Below are positions 51,723 to 59,583 of a DNA stretch of 60,081 nucleotides, in pieces. The notes beneath the pieces are model-generated. The model searched no databases. It was given only the letters and a program-made list of their open reading frames with translations, and was not told the origin of the DNA. How positions within the stretch are numbered: position 1 is the first letter of the stretch; every line of letters begins with the position of its first letter. The stretch is from Leucobacter sp. G161 (GTDB lineage Bacteria > Actinomycetota > Actinomycetes > Actinomycetales > Microbacteriaceae), in contig NZ_LOHP01000068.1 of the NCBI RefSeq assembly GCF_001482305.1, positions 1 to 60,081 of the forward strand, read 5' to 3'. A program made the translations under genes and the position numbers.

Positions 51723-53458
51723 GTGTTGCCGTCATTTGGGAACGGGCGCCGCGGGTCATCCGCGGTGCCCTCCTCGGGCTCCTCGCAGCGGTGACTGGCA
51801 CGTTTGTGGCCCTTGGCGGGGCTTCCCCCGCGCTTGCTCACGCGGACCTTCTGAGTTCTTCTCCGGAGGACGGCGCTGTGCTCAGCACAGCACCGTCGGA
51901 AGTCGAGCTGGTCTTCAACGAGCCAGTGCAGCTCGTTGAAGGTGCGACCCGTTTGTTCCCTGGTGACGGCACCCCGCGGGAGCTCGATGCGCGCGTCGTG
52001 GACACGGCCGTTGTTGTCGAGCTCCCTGTGGGACTCATCGACGGGTCTTACGCTCTCAGCTACCGGGTGGTCTCTGCAGATGGGCACCCGGTCGGCGGTG
52101 CGATCACTTTTCAGCTCGGGTCGCGCCAGGCCTCCGGCCCCGCTGCCACCCCGCTGGCGCAGGGCGACCCGGTCATCACCGAGACACTCGTGTCGCTACT
52201 CACTTTCACGCAGTACCTCGGGTTACTGGTCTTCGCAGGCTGGCTGTTCTTCGACGTCATCGTGTTACGAAGAACAGACGCCCCCAGTGACCGCCATCGT
52301 CGCATGTCAGGATATGCCCTGGTGGCCGCGATCTCCGCGTCGTTCCTGCTGCTGCCGGCTACAGCAGCTCGGGTCGCGGGCGAGGAGCTCGTGCAGCTGC
52401 TCCCGGACAGCGGCGACCTCGTACTGTTGCCGATGAGCGCGTGGCTTCCGAGCCTCTCGTGGCCGGTTCTTGCCGTAGCCGGCACGGTGACGCTCGCCGG
52501 GTTGGTGGCGCTCGCTGTTGCTCAGCGGGCCGGCAGCCAGTTGAACCGGCTTCTGGCCGTCGGTAGCGCGGCCATCGCCCTTCTATCGCCAGTCCTGGTC
52601 GGCCACACGCAAACCGTGCAACCGACGTGGCTGATGCAGTTCGCAGACGCTGGGCATCTGCTCGCTGGCGCGTTCTGGGTTGGCGGCGTGGTCGGGCTGC
52701 TGCGGTTCCTCGCGATCGCACAACCTGCGGGTCCGGATGAACCCGGGAGCGTGCCCGCAGTGGAGGCTGCAGCGGTGGTGACGAGGTTCTCGCGATTCGC
52801 GCTCTACAGCGTGGGCCTCCTAGCTGTGAGCGGCGTCGCCATGGGCTACCTCGTTGTCGGCTCGTGGGAGACACTGTTCGCATCCGCATACGGCCAACTG
52901 TTGCTGATCAAACTGGGGCTCGTCGCACTCGTGGTTGTACTCGCTGCGTGCAACCGTTTGGCGTTCCTGCCACGCATCGTTCGACTCCCATCGCAGGAGC
53001 AGCAGTGGCGTCGGTTGCGCCGCACCCTCGTATGGGAGGCGTGGGTGCTCGTTGCGGCCGTTGCGGTGACTGGATTCCTCACGAATCACAGCCCGAACAT
53101 GCCCACTGCGGGGACGACCGCTCAGCCGGTCTCGCCACAGGGCGTAGAGCTGGTGGCGGAGTCGCAGGGCCTCACTGTAACCGGCATGCTGGAGCCCGCC
53201 CTCCCGGGATCCAACACGGTCACAGTTCACCTCGAATACGACGGGAAGCCTGTGTCGGTGGCCGACGTGCGTGTCGAGGCTCGTCTCACGGAGCAAGCAC
53301 TTGGGCCGCTCGTTGCCTCACCGCGGTTACTGGAGGGCACGGGCGACTACGAAGCAACGCTCTCGTTACCGGTTCGGGGTGAGTGGCAGATCCAGGTTCT
53401 TGCTCGGATCGATACGTACGCGCAGCCGATTGCCGTCATTCCGGTCGTCATCGAGTAG
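51719..53458 (+). CDS. CopC-CopD fusion copper resistance/transport protein
   Basis: A 579-residue fusion. After a signal peptide, the CopC domain starts at ALAHADLLSSSPEDGA with the mature N-terminal His and has SADGHPVGGAITF as the second ligand region. The CopD part (about residues 150-455) has eight or so helices, including LTFTQYLGLLVFAGWLFFD and AGHLLAGAFWVGGVVGLLRF. A C-terminal ~110-residue beta domain resembles YtkA. It probably binds periplasmic copper and passes it across the membrane. GTG at 51719, coupled to ycnI. Confidence 0.94.
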   Translation: MSVAVIWERAPRVIRGALLGLLAAVTGTFVALGGASPALAHADLLSSSPEDGAVLSTAPSEVELVFNEPVQLVEGATRLFPGDGTPRELDARVVDTAVVVELPVGLIDGSYALSYRVVSADGHPVGGAITFQLGSRQASGPAATPLAQGDPVITETLVSLLTFTQYLGLLVFAGWLFFDVIVLRRTDAPSDRHRRMSGYALVAAISASFLLLPATAARVAGEELVQLLPDSGDLVLLPMSAWLPSLSWPVLAVAGTVTLAGLVALAVAQRAGSQLNRLLAVGSAAIALLSPVLVGHTQTVQPTWLMQFADAGHLLAGAFWVGGVVGLLRFLAIAQPAGPDEPGSVPAVEAAAVVTRFSRFALYSVGLLAVSGVAMGYLVVGSWETLFASAYGQLLLIKLGLVALVVVLAACNRLAFLPRIVRLPSQEQQWRRLRRTLVWEAWVLVAAVAVTGFLTNHSPNMPTAGTTAQPVSPQGVELVAESQGLTVTGMLEPALPGSNTVTVHLEYDGKPVSVADVRVEARLTEQALGPLVASPRLLEGTGDYEATLSLPVRGEWQIQVLARIDTYAQPIAVIPVVIE

Positions 53459-53494
53459 CGATCACGGGCGCAGTGGACAGGCTGAGCGGCCGGT

Positions 53495-53956
53495 CTACTG
53501 CGCCCCGGCGAAGCCCTGCTGTCGCCACGCCTCATAGCTGGCAATCGCAGCACAGTTGGCAAGGTTCATCGACCGAGGGCCGGGGAGCATCGGAATGCGC
53601 AGGCTGTCCGTGATGGCCGGATGCTCGAGGGTCTCGGGGGGTAGCCCCGTGGGCTCTGGTCCGAACAGCAGCACGTCGCTGGTTTCGTAACGCACATCGG
53701 TGTAGGGGCGCGTCGCGTGGGCAGTGAAGGCGAAGATGCGCGCCGGCCGCAGCACGGCCATCGCCGCATCAAACGAATCGTGCAGGTGTACGACTGCCAT
53801 GTCGTGGTAATCGAGTCCGGCACGACGCAGCTTCGAGTCCTCGAAGTCGAAGAGCGGATTCACGATGTGCAGCTCGGCGCCTGTCCCGGCCGCGAGGCGG
53901 ATCGTGTTACCGGTGTTGCCGGCGATGCGGGGCTCGAAGAATAGGATGCGGGTCAC
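53495..53956 (-). CDS. trmL: tRNA (cytidine(34)-2'-O)-methyltransferase, SPOUT family
   Basis: A 153-residue SPOUT methyltransferase. It has MTRILFFEPRIAGNTGNTIR with the N-terminal signature, DVLLFGPEPTGLPPE, and the knot-forming RIPMLPGPRSMNLANCAAIA (end near residue 140). It methylates the wobble ribose of tRNA-Leu. GTG at 53956, convergent with copCD and divergent from the serine hydrolase. Confidence 0.94.
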   Translation of the reverse strand: MTRILFFEPRIAGNTGNTIRLAAGTGAELHIVNPLFDFEDSKLRRAGLDYHDMAVVHLHDSFDAAMAVLRPARIFAFTAHATRPYTDVRYETSDVLLFGPEPTGLPPETLEHPAITDSLRIPMLPGPRSMNLANCAAIASYEAWRQQGFAGAQ

Positions 53957-53972
53957 TAGAGCATCGTACTCC

Positions 53973-54007
53973 CCACCCCAATGTCACCACTGGTGACATT
54001 GGGGTGG
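53973..54007. promoter_or_regulatory. 35-bp palindrome with TetR-type core TGTCACCACTGGTGACA
   Basis: Seventeen-base perfect arms around a single C. The 17-bp core (53982-53998) recurs with one change at 57286-57302 in front of the MFS gene. It precedes the serine hydrolase-tetR operon by about 60 bases. Confidence 0.8.
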
Positions 54008-54066
54008 ATCTGTGTTAGGAATGAGTGCAGAGCGGGCCACAGCCCACCGCGAGCGAGGGAGCACAC

Positions 54067-55281
54067 ATGCGTATCGGAACAGCACTGGGGATCGCGGCAG
54101 CGACGGGCGCAGCGGTCGCCGGCGGCACGTGGCTCTGGCGCAATCAGGGAGACCTCATGTTCAGCCGCCCGCTCAATGAGTGGACGTTCACGCACATGGA
54201 TCGGGTCCTCCCCACCGAGACTGTCACTCGGCCGGCGCTATCGCGGCCCCTCCCGTCCGCTCGCACACCGCTCGGCGCCGCCGGAATCCGCTACGAGTTT
54301 GACGGGCGGACACGCTCGCTCGCTGAACTCCACGAGCGCACCAACACGACGGCATTTCTCGTTGCCCACCGCGGCGAGGTGATTCACGAGAGCTATCCTG
54401 GCCGCTTCGCCTCGCCGACAACCCGCTTCCAGCTCTTCTCCCTCACGAAGTCGGTCACCTCAATGCTCATCGGCATCGCCCTCGAACGCGGCGAGATCAG
54501 CGGGCTCGAGGCTCAAGTGACGGACTACCTCCCCCAACTCGTGGGTTCGGGATACGACGGGGTGACGCTCGTCAACCTACTGAACATGGCGAGCGGTGTC
54601 GGTGCGGTCGAGGACTGGACGGTGCCCGACGCGCCGATCCGCCGCTTCGAGACCGCGGTCAGCACGGGTGGATCAGTGCTCGACGTCATCCGTTCCACAC
54701 CGAAGCTGCGCGAGCCGGGGACGGCCTTCAACTACTCCACCATCGACACGCACGTCATCGGTTGGCTCCTCGAGGCCGCGACTGGTCGCAGCCTCGCTGA
54801 GTACGCGACCGAGCAGCTCTGGCACCCGATGGGGGCGGAATCCGACGCGTTCTACTTCCTCACGCGCGGTAAGCCACGCACGGCGCTTGGCGGAGGGTCG
54901 CTGAATGCGACGATCCGCGACCTTGCGCGTGTGGGCATCATCATGGCTGCTGGCGGCCGCGTCGGCGACACGCAGCTCGTCCCAGAGGCGTGGGTGCAAC
55001 GGAGCCGCGGCTCTGAGCATTCCTACCTGCAGGTCGGTTCGCTCACCGACGGAGGCGGGGCGTCGCACTACGGCTATTCGAACCAGTGGTGGACGCTCGG
55101 CGGCGAGCAACGCGGGTTCACCGGGCTCGGTGTGCACGGCCAGTTCCTGTGGGTCGACCCGGACAGCGAAACGGTCATCGTGAAGACCAGCGCGTGGAAC
55201 ACCCCGGACGACGACGCGCGCGACCGCGAGACCTATGTCGCGCTCAACGCGATTGTGCGCGCTGTCGCCGAACGCGAGTGA
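54067..55281 (+). CDS. Serine hydrolase, beta-lactamase (class C-like) family
   Basis: A 404-residue hydrolase. The N-terminal helix (ALGIAAATGAAVAGGTWLW) suggests export or anchoring. The catalytic SxxK is SLTK at about residues 125-128 in FQLFSLTKSVTSMLIGIALE, and a Tyr motif occurs in AFNYSTIDTHVIG. A GVHGQFLW segment fills the third motif region. Family members include esterases, D-aminopeptidases and true beta-lactamases. ATG at 54067 follows GAGGGAG; the frame opens earlier. The TetR gene follows by 29 bases. Confidence 0.9.
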   Translation: MRIGTALGIAAATGAAVAGGTWLWRNQGDLMFSRPLNEWTFTHMDRVLPTETVTRPALSRPLPSARTPLGAAGIRYEFDGRTRSLAELHERTNTTAFLVAHRGEVIHESYPGRFASPTTRFQLFSLTKSVTSMLIGIALERGEISGLEAQVTDYLPQLVGSGYDGVTLVNLLNMASGVGAVEDWTVPDAPIRRFETAVSTGGSVLDVIRSTPKLREPGTAFNYSTIDTHVIGWLLEAATGRSLAEYATEQLWHPMGAESDAFYFLTRGKPRTALGGGSLNATIRDLARVGIIMAAGGRVGDTQLVPEAWVQRSRGSEHSYLQVGSLTDGGGASHYGYSNQWWTLGGEQRGFTGLGVHGQFLWVDPDSETVIVKTSAWNTPDDDARDRETYVALNAIVRAVAERE

Positions 55282-55310
55282 CCAGGTTCTCCGCCCGGTA
55301 GGCTCGGAAC

Positions 55311-56018
55311 ATGCCCTCACCCCGCGCAGCCGCCAGCCCGGACCGCCCTCGCAGGGTGCAACTGTCAGCACCGCTCATCCTCGACGCTGCGGCGGCCGTC
55401 GTCGAGCGCGACGGCCCGGGCGCACTGACCCTGCGCAGGCTCGGCACTGAACTCGGCGTGAACCACACCGCCGTGCTGCGCCACTTTGATGGCAAGGATC
55501 AGATCGTGCTCGCCCTCGCAGCGCGCGTACTCGAGGAGGCACTCGACGGTTTTGAGCCGACCGGCGAATGGGATGCGGCTTTCATACAGCTCGCACACCG
55601 CGTTCGCGGCGCCTACCTCGTCCATCCGGGGATCGCCTCGCTCGTTGCCGCGCGCGTATCGCGCAGCACCGCGGAGTTCCGCGGCGCCGAGCTCGTGCTG
55701 GCGACGTTTGAACGAGCAGGCTTCTCAGGCCGCGAGGCCGCCGTCTTGTACCTCACGGTGACCGACTTGACGCTCGCACTCAGCGCGTATGAGGCTTCGG
55801 TGCTCACTCTCGATGCGGAGTCTCGCGAGGGCGACAGGCTCGCGATCCAGCGTGACTATCTATTGGCACCAGCAACCGATTTTCCGCACCTTGCCGCGGC
55901 TGCGCCGGAGCTCGCGAGCATCTCAGCCGACGAGATCTTCGATTCGGCCCTCGGCCTCGTCCTCGACGGGATTCGCTTCAGACGGTCACGGGGGCAGGCT
56001 ACTCCCGAACGGCCCTAA
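55311..56018 (+). CDS. TetR family regulator
   Basis: A 235-residue TetR regulator with HTH in AAAVVERDGPGALTLRRLGT and ELGVNHTAVLRHFDGKDQIVL, and a C-terminal ligand domain (TetR_C-like). It is flanked by the serine hydrolase and, convergently, an MFS gene; both outer promoters share the TGTNACCACTGGTGACA dyad, so it is the likely repressor of both. Its 3' end overlaps the MFS 3' end by 20 bases. Confidence 0.92.
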   Translation: MPSPRAAASPDRPRRVQLSAPLILDAAAAVVERDGPGALTLRRLGTELGVNHTAVLRHFDGKDQIVLALAARVLEEALDGFEPTGEWDAAFIQLAHRVRGAYLVHPGIASLVAARVSRSTAEFRGAELVLATFERAGFSGREAAVLYLTVTDLTLALSAYEASVLTLDAESREGDRLAIQRDYLLAPATDFPHLAAAAPELASISADEIFDSALGLVLDGIRFRRSRGQATPERP

Positions 56019-57243
56019 CGGCGCCGTCTGCGACCCCTTCGACAGCCGGCGCCCCAGGTGCCCGAGCATCATCCGGGACGTGTCCCGGTCTCGGGATCCG
56101 CGCCGCAAGCCGGGCCTGCGGAACGAGCGCTGCGATCCCGAGCAGGGTGACGGCCGCGACCACACCTGCCGGGCCCAGGAGGTCGAGCGTCGTCCCAATC
56201 ACGGCCGGCCCGATCCCCGTGCCGAGGGCGACAGCGCCCGCGGTCGCCGCGACCAAGCGGCCGCTGCGGTCAGTTCCAGCGGCGAGTGCGAGAATCTGCA
56301 CGAGCAGCCCGAGATAGCAGATCTGCCACACGCTCGCGGCGACAGCAAACACTGCGCCGGTCGGCGCAATGATCACGAGCGCCTTCGCAACGAAACCGAG
56401 GCCGCCGATCGCCAAGATGCCGGCAACCCTCCCGAAGCGCTGCGCGGTAAAGGTGCCGAGCGGCACCCCGGCCAGCGCCGCCAGGGCGGCGACGCTCAGT
56501 GCGAGCGATGCGGTGCCCTCGCTGAGTCCCGCATGGCGCATCCCGAAGACCGCGGCATACGACCAGGTGCCCTGTTCGATGACACCGAAGGCGAGCACGG
56601 CGAGCAAGAAGAGCGCTGGGGGCCGCGGCCCAACGGTTGCCGTCTGCGCTGCGGCTCGCTCCGGCATCCCCGCAACGCCCCAGAGCCCTGCTGCGCAGCA
56701 CGCCGCGAGCACCGCAAATCCAGCGGTGCCGCCACCGATGCCGTTAGCGAGCGACACCAGCATGATGAGTCCCGCGGTGGCGAGCGTCGCTGCGAGGACT
56801 GTGCGAAACGTGGCACGGTCAACGTCGGGTGTCGAGGACAGCGCCGCGGTGCCCGCGGCAAAGACCGCTCCGAGCCCGGCACCTGCGACGACGTTCGCCC
56901 CGACGAGCACCGCGACGGTCGGGCTGAGCCAGGCGACCACAAACCCGATCGTTGCTGCCACGAGGCCCCAGCGCGCCAGGCGTGCACGCCCGGGGCGTGA
57001 AGCCCGTGCGCTGAGCGCGAGGGTGACGACGGCCGTCGCGAGCAACTGCGCCGCCGCAACAAATCCGGCACTCGTGTCACTGAGCGCAAATCGCTCACCA
57101 AACCCGGCGAGCAGGGATGGCATCACGTTGCCGCCGACGTTGCCGAGCGTCGTGCCACATGCGAGCGCGATGAGGGCGGCAGCTCCGAGGCCGCTCGCCG
57201 TTGCGTTGTTTCGAGGGGTGCGCCTCGCTCCGCGTGCCGCCAT
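55999..57243 (-). CDS. MFS transporter
   Basis: A 414-residue 12-helix transporter: ALIALACGTTLGNVGGNVMPS at the start (first 20 residues about 23-42), AQLLATAVVTLALSARASRPGRARL as the helix 2-3 loop, and GIGPAVIGTTLDLLGPAGVV near the end. Substrate unknown. ATG at 57243 follows AAAGGAG. The operator 43 bases upstream matches that of the serine hydrolase operon. The tail overlap with tetR is antisense. Confidence 0.92.
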   Translation of the reverse strand: MAARGARRTPRNNATASGLGAAALIALACGTTLGNVGGNVMPSLLAGFGERFALSDTSAGFVAAAQLLATAVVTLALSARASRPGRARLARWGLVAATIGFVVAWLSPTVAVLVGANVVAGAGLGAVFAAGTAALSSTPDVDRATFRTVLAATLATAGLIMLVSLANGIGGGTAGFAVLAACCAAGLWGVAGMPERAAAQTATVGPRPPALFLLAVLAFGVIEQGTWSYAAVFGMRHAGLSEGTASLALSVAALAALAGVPLGTFTAQRFGRVAGILAIGGLGFVAKALVIIAPTGAVFAVAASVWQICYLGLLVQILALAAGTDRSGRLVAATAGAVALGTGIGPAVIGTTLDLLGPAGVVAAVTLLGIAALVPQARLAARIPRPGHVPDDARAPGAPAVEGVADGAVRAVRE

Positions 57244-57285
57244 GGGTGTGCTCCTTTGCCCGCCATGACCACGATACTCGCGCCA

Positions 57286-57302
57286 TGTAACCACTGGTGA
57301 CA
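57286..57302. promoter_or_regulatory. Operator TGTAACCACTGGTGACA upstream of the MFS gene
   Basis: It matches the core of the palindrome at 53982-53998 in 16 of 17 bases, and lies 43 bases before the MFS start. Confidence 0.78.
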
Positions 57303-57396
57303 CCAATGGTCTCATACGCTCGCCCGAGCGCCAAGCGATACGCTCTTCCCACGGAATCCGCGCCGCCCCGAGCCGGGCCAGGCGCTACTCAGCCCG

Positions 57397-57825
57397 CTAC
57401 AGCGCCATCCAGCAGAACAGGTGCTGCCCGCTGTCTTTCGCAACCTGAGCGAGCGCACGCCACGACGACAGCAAGGGAAGCAACCCGGCCGGGTCGGCTG
57501 CTCCCCAAAACTCCTCGGTCTGCGCCCACGGCCCGACGACGTCCGCGAGCTTCGCGTTATCTGCGCCAGCAAGCGCATCGACAAACGCGTCGGGCATCGA
57601 TACGACCCAGGCGAGCTCGTGCGTTGCATCACTGACGAGTCGTGCCCACCCCTTTGCCGCGACAATCTCCTCGTACGGGCGGCCGGTCAGCAGCGCCATC
57701 AGCGAGCCAGCCTGCACCGTCGCGTCGACTGCGTCAAGCGAGGGCATACCGACCGGGCCCGCATCAGCAGTAGCCGCTGCCGCCTCGTCGTTCTCCGCGA
57801 CAAAGTAAGTGTAGATGTTTCCCAT
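57397..57825 (-). CDS. Hypothetical protein downstream of the amino-acid permease
   Basis: A 142-residue soluble acidic protein beginning MGNIYTYFVAENDEAAAATA with GMPSLDAVDATVQAGSLMALL, EEFWGAADPAGLLPLLSSWR and SGQHLFCWMAL at the end. It has no signal peptide or membrane segment. ATG at 57825 lies 4 bases after the permease stop, so they are probably one operon. I do not recognise a family. Confidence 0.75.
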   Translation of the reverse strand: MGNIYTYFVAENDEAAAATADAGPVGMPSLDAVDATVQAGSLMALLTGRPYEEIVAAKGWARLVSDATHELAWVVSMPDAFVDALAGADNAKLADVVGPWAQTEEFWGAADPAGLLPLLSSWRALAQVAKDSGQHLFCWMAL

Positions 57826-57829
57826 GCCG

Positions 57830-59287
57830 CTATTCTCGCCGCTCCGCTGCCGCGCGCTTCGCACGCACGCGCGCAAGTCGCTTTCGCACCGCGGGCCAGA
57901 AGATCGCGCGCACGGCGACCGAGATAAGGCTCGTCCACACCTGCGTACGCGTGCCCTCACCGCTCACGACCATGATGACCACAATGCCGATGACTGCGAG
58001 GATGACCAGGATCCCAAGCCAGGGGTGCAGCCACATCTTGAGTTCGAGGCCCGCGACCTCCTCCTTGCTCATTCGCTGGCGCATGCGGATCTGCGTGAGG
58101 GCGATAAACGCGTACACGAAGAGCGCGACGAGACCGGCCGAGTTCATGATGAAGTCAAAGATGCCCGATTCGGGAGCAGCGAAGTTCACGATGACCGCGG
58201 CATATCCTCCGAGGGTCGACGCGATCACTGCCGCGACCGGCACGCCGTTGCGCGATCGCTTGGCAACGATTGCTGGCGCGTAGCCCTTGTCCGCGAGAGC
58301 TGCGAACATGCGCGCCGCTGAGTAGAGCCCGGAGTTCAACACCGAGCACACCGCGGTCAGCGTCACCGCGCTCATGATCGCTCCGGCCGCAGGGATGCCG
58401 TACAACGTGAAGACGTGCACGAAGGGCCCTTCGACCTGGGGATCAGGCAGTTGGTTCCACGGGACGATCACGACGATGAGGAAGACCGCGCCGACGAAGA
58501 ACAACAGGATGCGCCAGATAACGGTGGTCGTCGCCTGCCGCACTCCCTTCGCTGGGTCCTCTGCCTCGGCTGCTGCCATCACAGCAATCTCCGTACCGAA
58601 GTAGGAGAAGATCACAATCGCAACACCGGCAATGATCGGCCAGACGCCGTTCGGAGCGAAGCCGCCGTGCTCCCACAGATTCGGCAGCGAGAACGACGCA
58701 CCTGGCCAGAACCCGAGCGCAAAGAGCACGCCGACGCCCAGGAAGACCACGATCGCGACGACCTTGATGCTCGCGAGCCAGAACTCCACCTCCCCAAACG
58801 AGCGCACCGAGACGAGATTGGTCACGGTAAAGACGAGCATCATCGCGATTGAGAAGACCCACTCTGGGACGCCTGGCATCCAGCTGTGGAGAATCGATCC
58901 GCTAATGACGGCCTCGAACGCGATGACTCCGACCCAGAAATACCAGTAGAGCCAGCCGACGATGTATGCGGCCCAGTCACCGAGCCCCACCCGTGCGTAC
59001 TCCATGAACGAGCCCGTTGTCGGGCGCGCTGCGGCCATTTCGCCAAGCATGCGCATTGCGAGAAAGACGAGCACGCCGCCGATGAGATAGGACAGGATCG
59101 CAGCGGGGCCGACACTTCGGATCACGTTGCCTGAGCCAACGAACAGGCTCGCGCCGATGATGCCGCCGAGGGTAATCATCGTAATGTGACGGGATGCGAG
59201 CTTCTTCGGGGCTCCCTTGCCACCCGGGGCAACCACTTGACCGACTGATGTCGCGGGTGAAACCGGTCGATCGTAATTGGCTCTCAT
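57830..59287 (-). CDS. Amino-acid permease, APC superfamily (GABA/aromatic permease-like)
   Basis: A 485-residue 12-helix permease. The family signature HITMITLGGIIGASLFVGSG opens the first helix, followed by AARPTTGSFMEYARVGLGDW and VIFSYFGTEIAVMAAAEAED. The AAT subfamily to which it belongs takes up neutral, basic or gamma-amino acids. ATG at 59287 follows GGAGG; the upstream open frame is not coding-like. Confidence 0.93.
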   Translation of the reverse strand: MRANYDRPVSPATSVGQVVAPGGKGAPKKLASRHITMITLGGIIGASLFVGSGNVIRSVGPAAILSYLIGGVLVFLAMRMLGEMAAARPTTGSFMEYARVGLGDWAAYIVGWLYWYFWVGVIAFEAVISGSILHSWMPGVPEWVFSIAMMLVFTVTNLVSVRSFGEVEFWLASIKVVAIVVFLGVGVLFALGFWPGASFSLPNLWEHGGFAPNGVWPIIAGVAIVIFSYFGTEIAVMAAAEAEDPAKGVRQATTTVIWRILLFFVGAVFLIVVIVPWNQLPDPQVEGPFVHVFTLYGIPAAGAIMSAVTLTAVCSVLNSGLYSAARMFAALADKGYAPAIVAKRSRNGVPVAAVIASTLGGYAAVIVNFAAPESGIFDFIMNSAGLVALFVYAFIALTQIRMRQRMSKEEVAGLELKMWLHPWLGILVILAVIGIVVIMVVSGEGTRTQVWTSLISVAVRAIFWPAVRKRLARVRAKRAAAERRE

Positions 59288-59526
59288 GCATCCTCCATCG
59301 TCGCTGCACTGCGGATTCACACAGGTTACGCAGCGCACGTTCCGCACCTCAGCGCGCTTCTGCACAGTACAAGTCAAGACAGTCGGGCAAAGACATCTCT
59401 GCTTCTAAATCCTCTGCTGAGGCCCCGGCGGCCGGAGAAGAACGGTGTTCATTAAGCCGAAGACAACGAAAAGCGTTGCCACAAGAATCATTACGACAAC
59501 CGCTCACGATCGCGGGCACACGAAAA

Positions 59527-59568
59527 GAACGGGGCTCGAGGAGAGTTGCCTCCCCCCGAACCCCGTTC
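59527..59568 (-). terminator. Terminator of the surface protein gene
   Basis: GAACGGGG (59527-59534) pairs with CCCCGTTC (59561-59568), with additional inner pairs, and on the minus strand it is followed by TTTT. It lies 15 bases after the stop codon at 59584. Confidence 0.8.
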
Positions 59569-59583
59569 CTTCACAGACGAAAG

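Noticed and set aside
54067..55281. Calling the serine hydrolase a beta-lactamase
   Set aside because: SxxK is present, but the Tyr and third motifs are those of the broad esterase/peptidase group; resistance cannot be read from the sequence.
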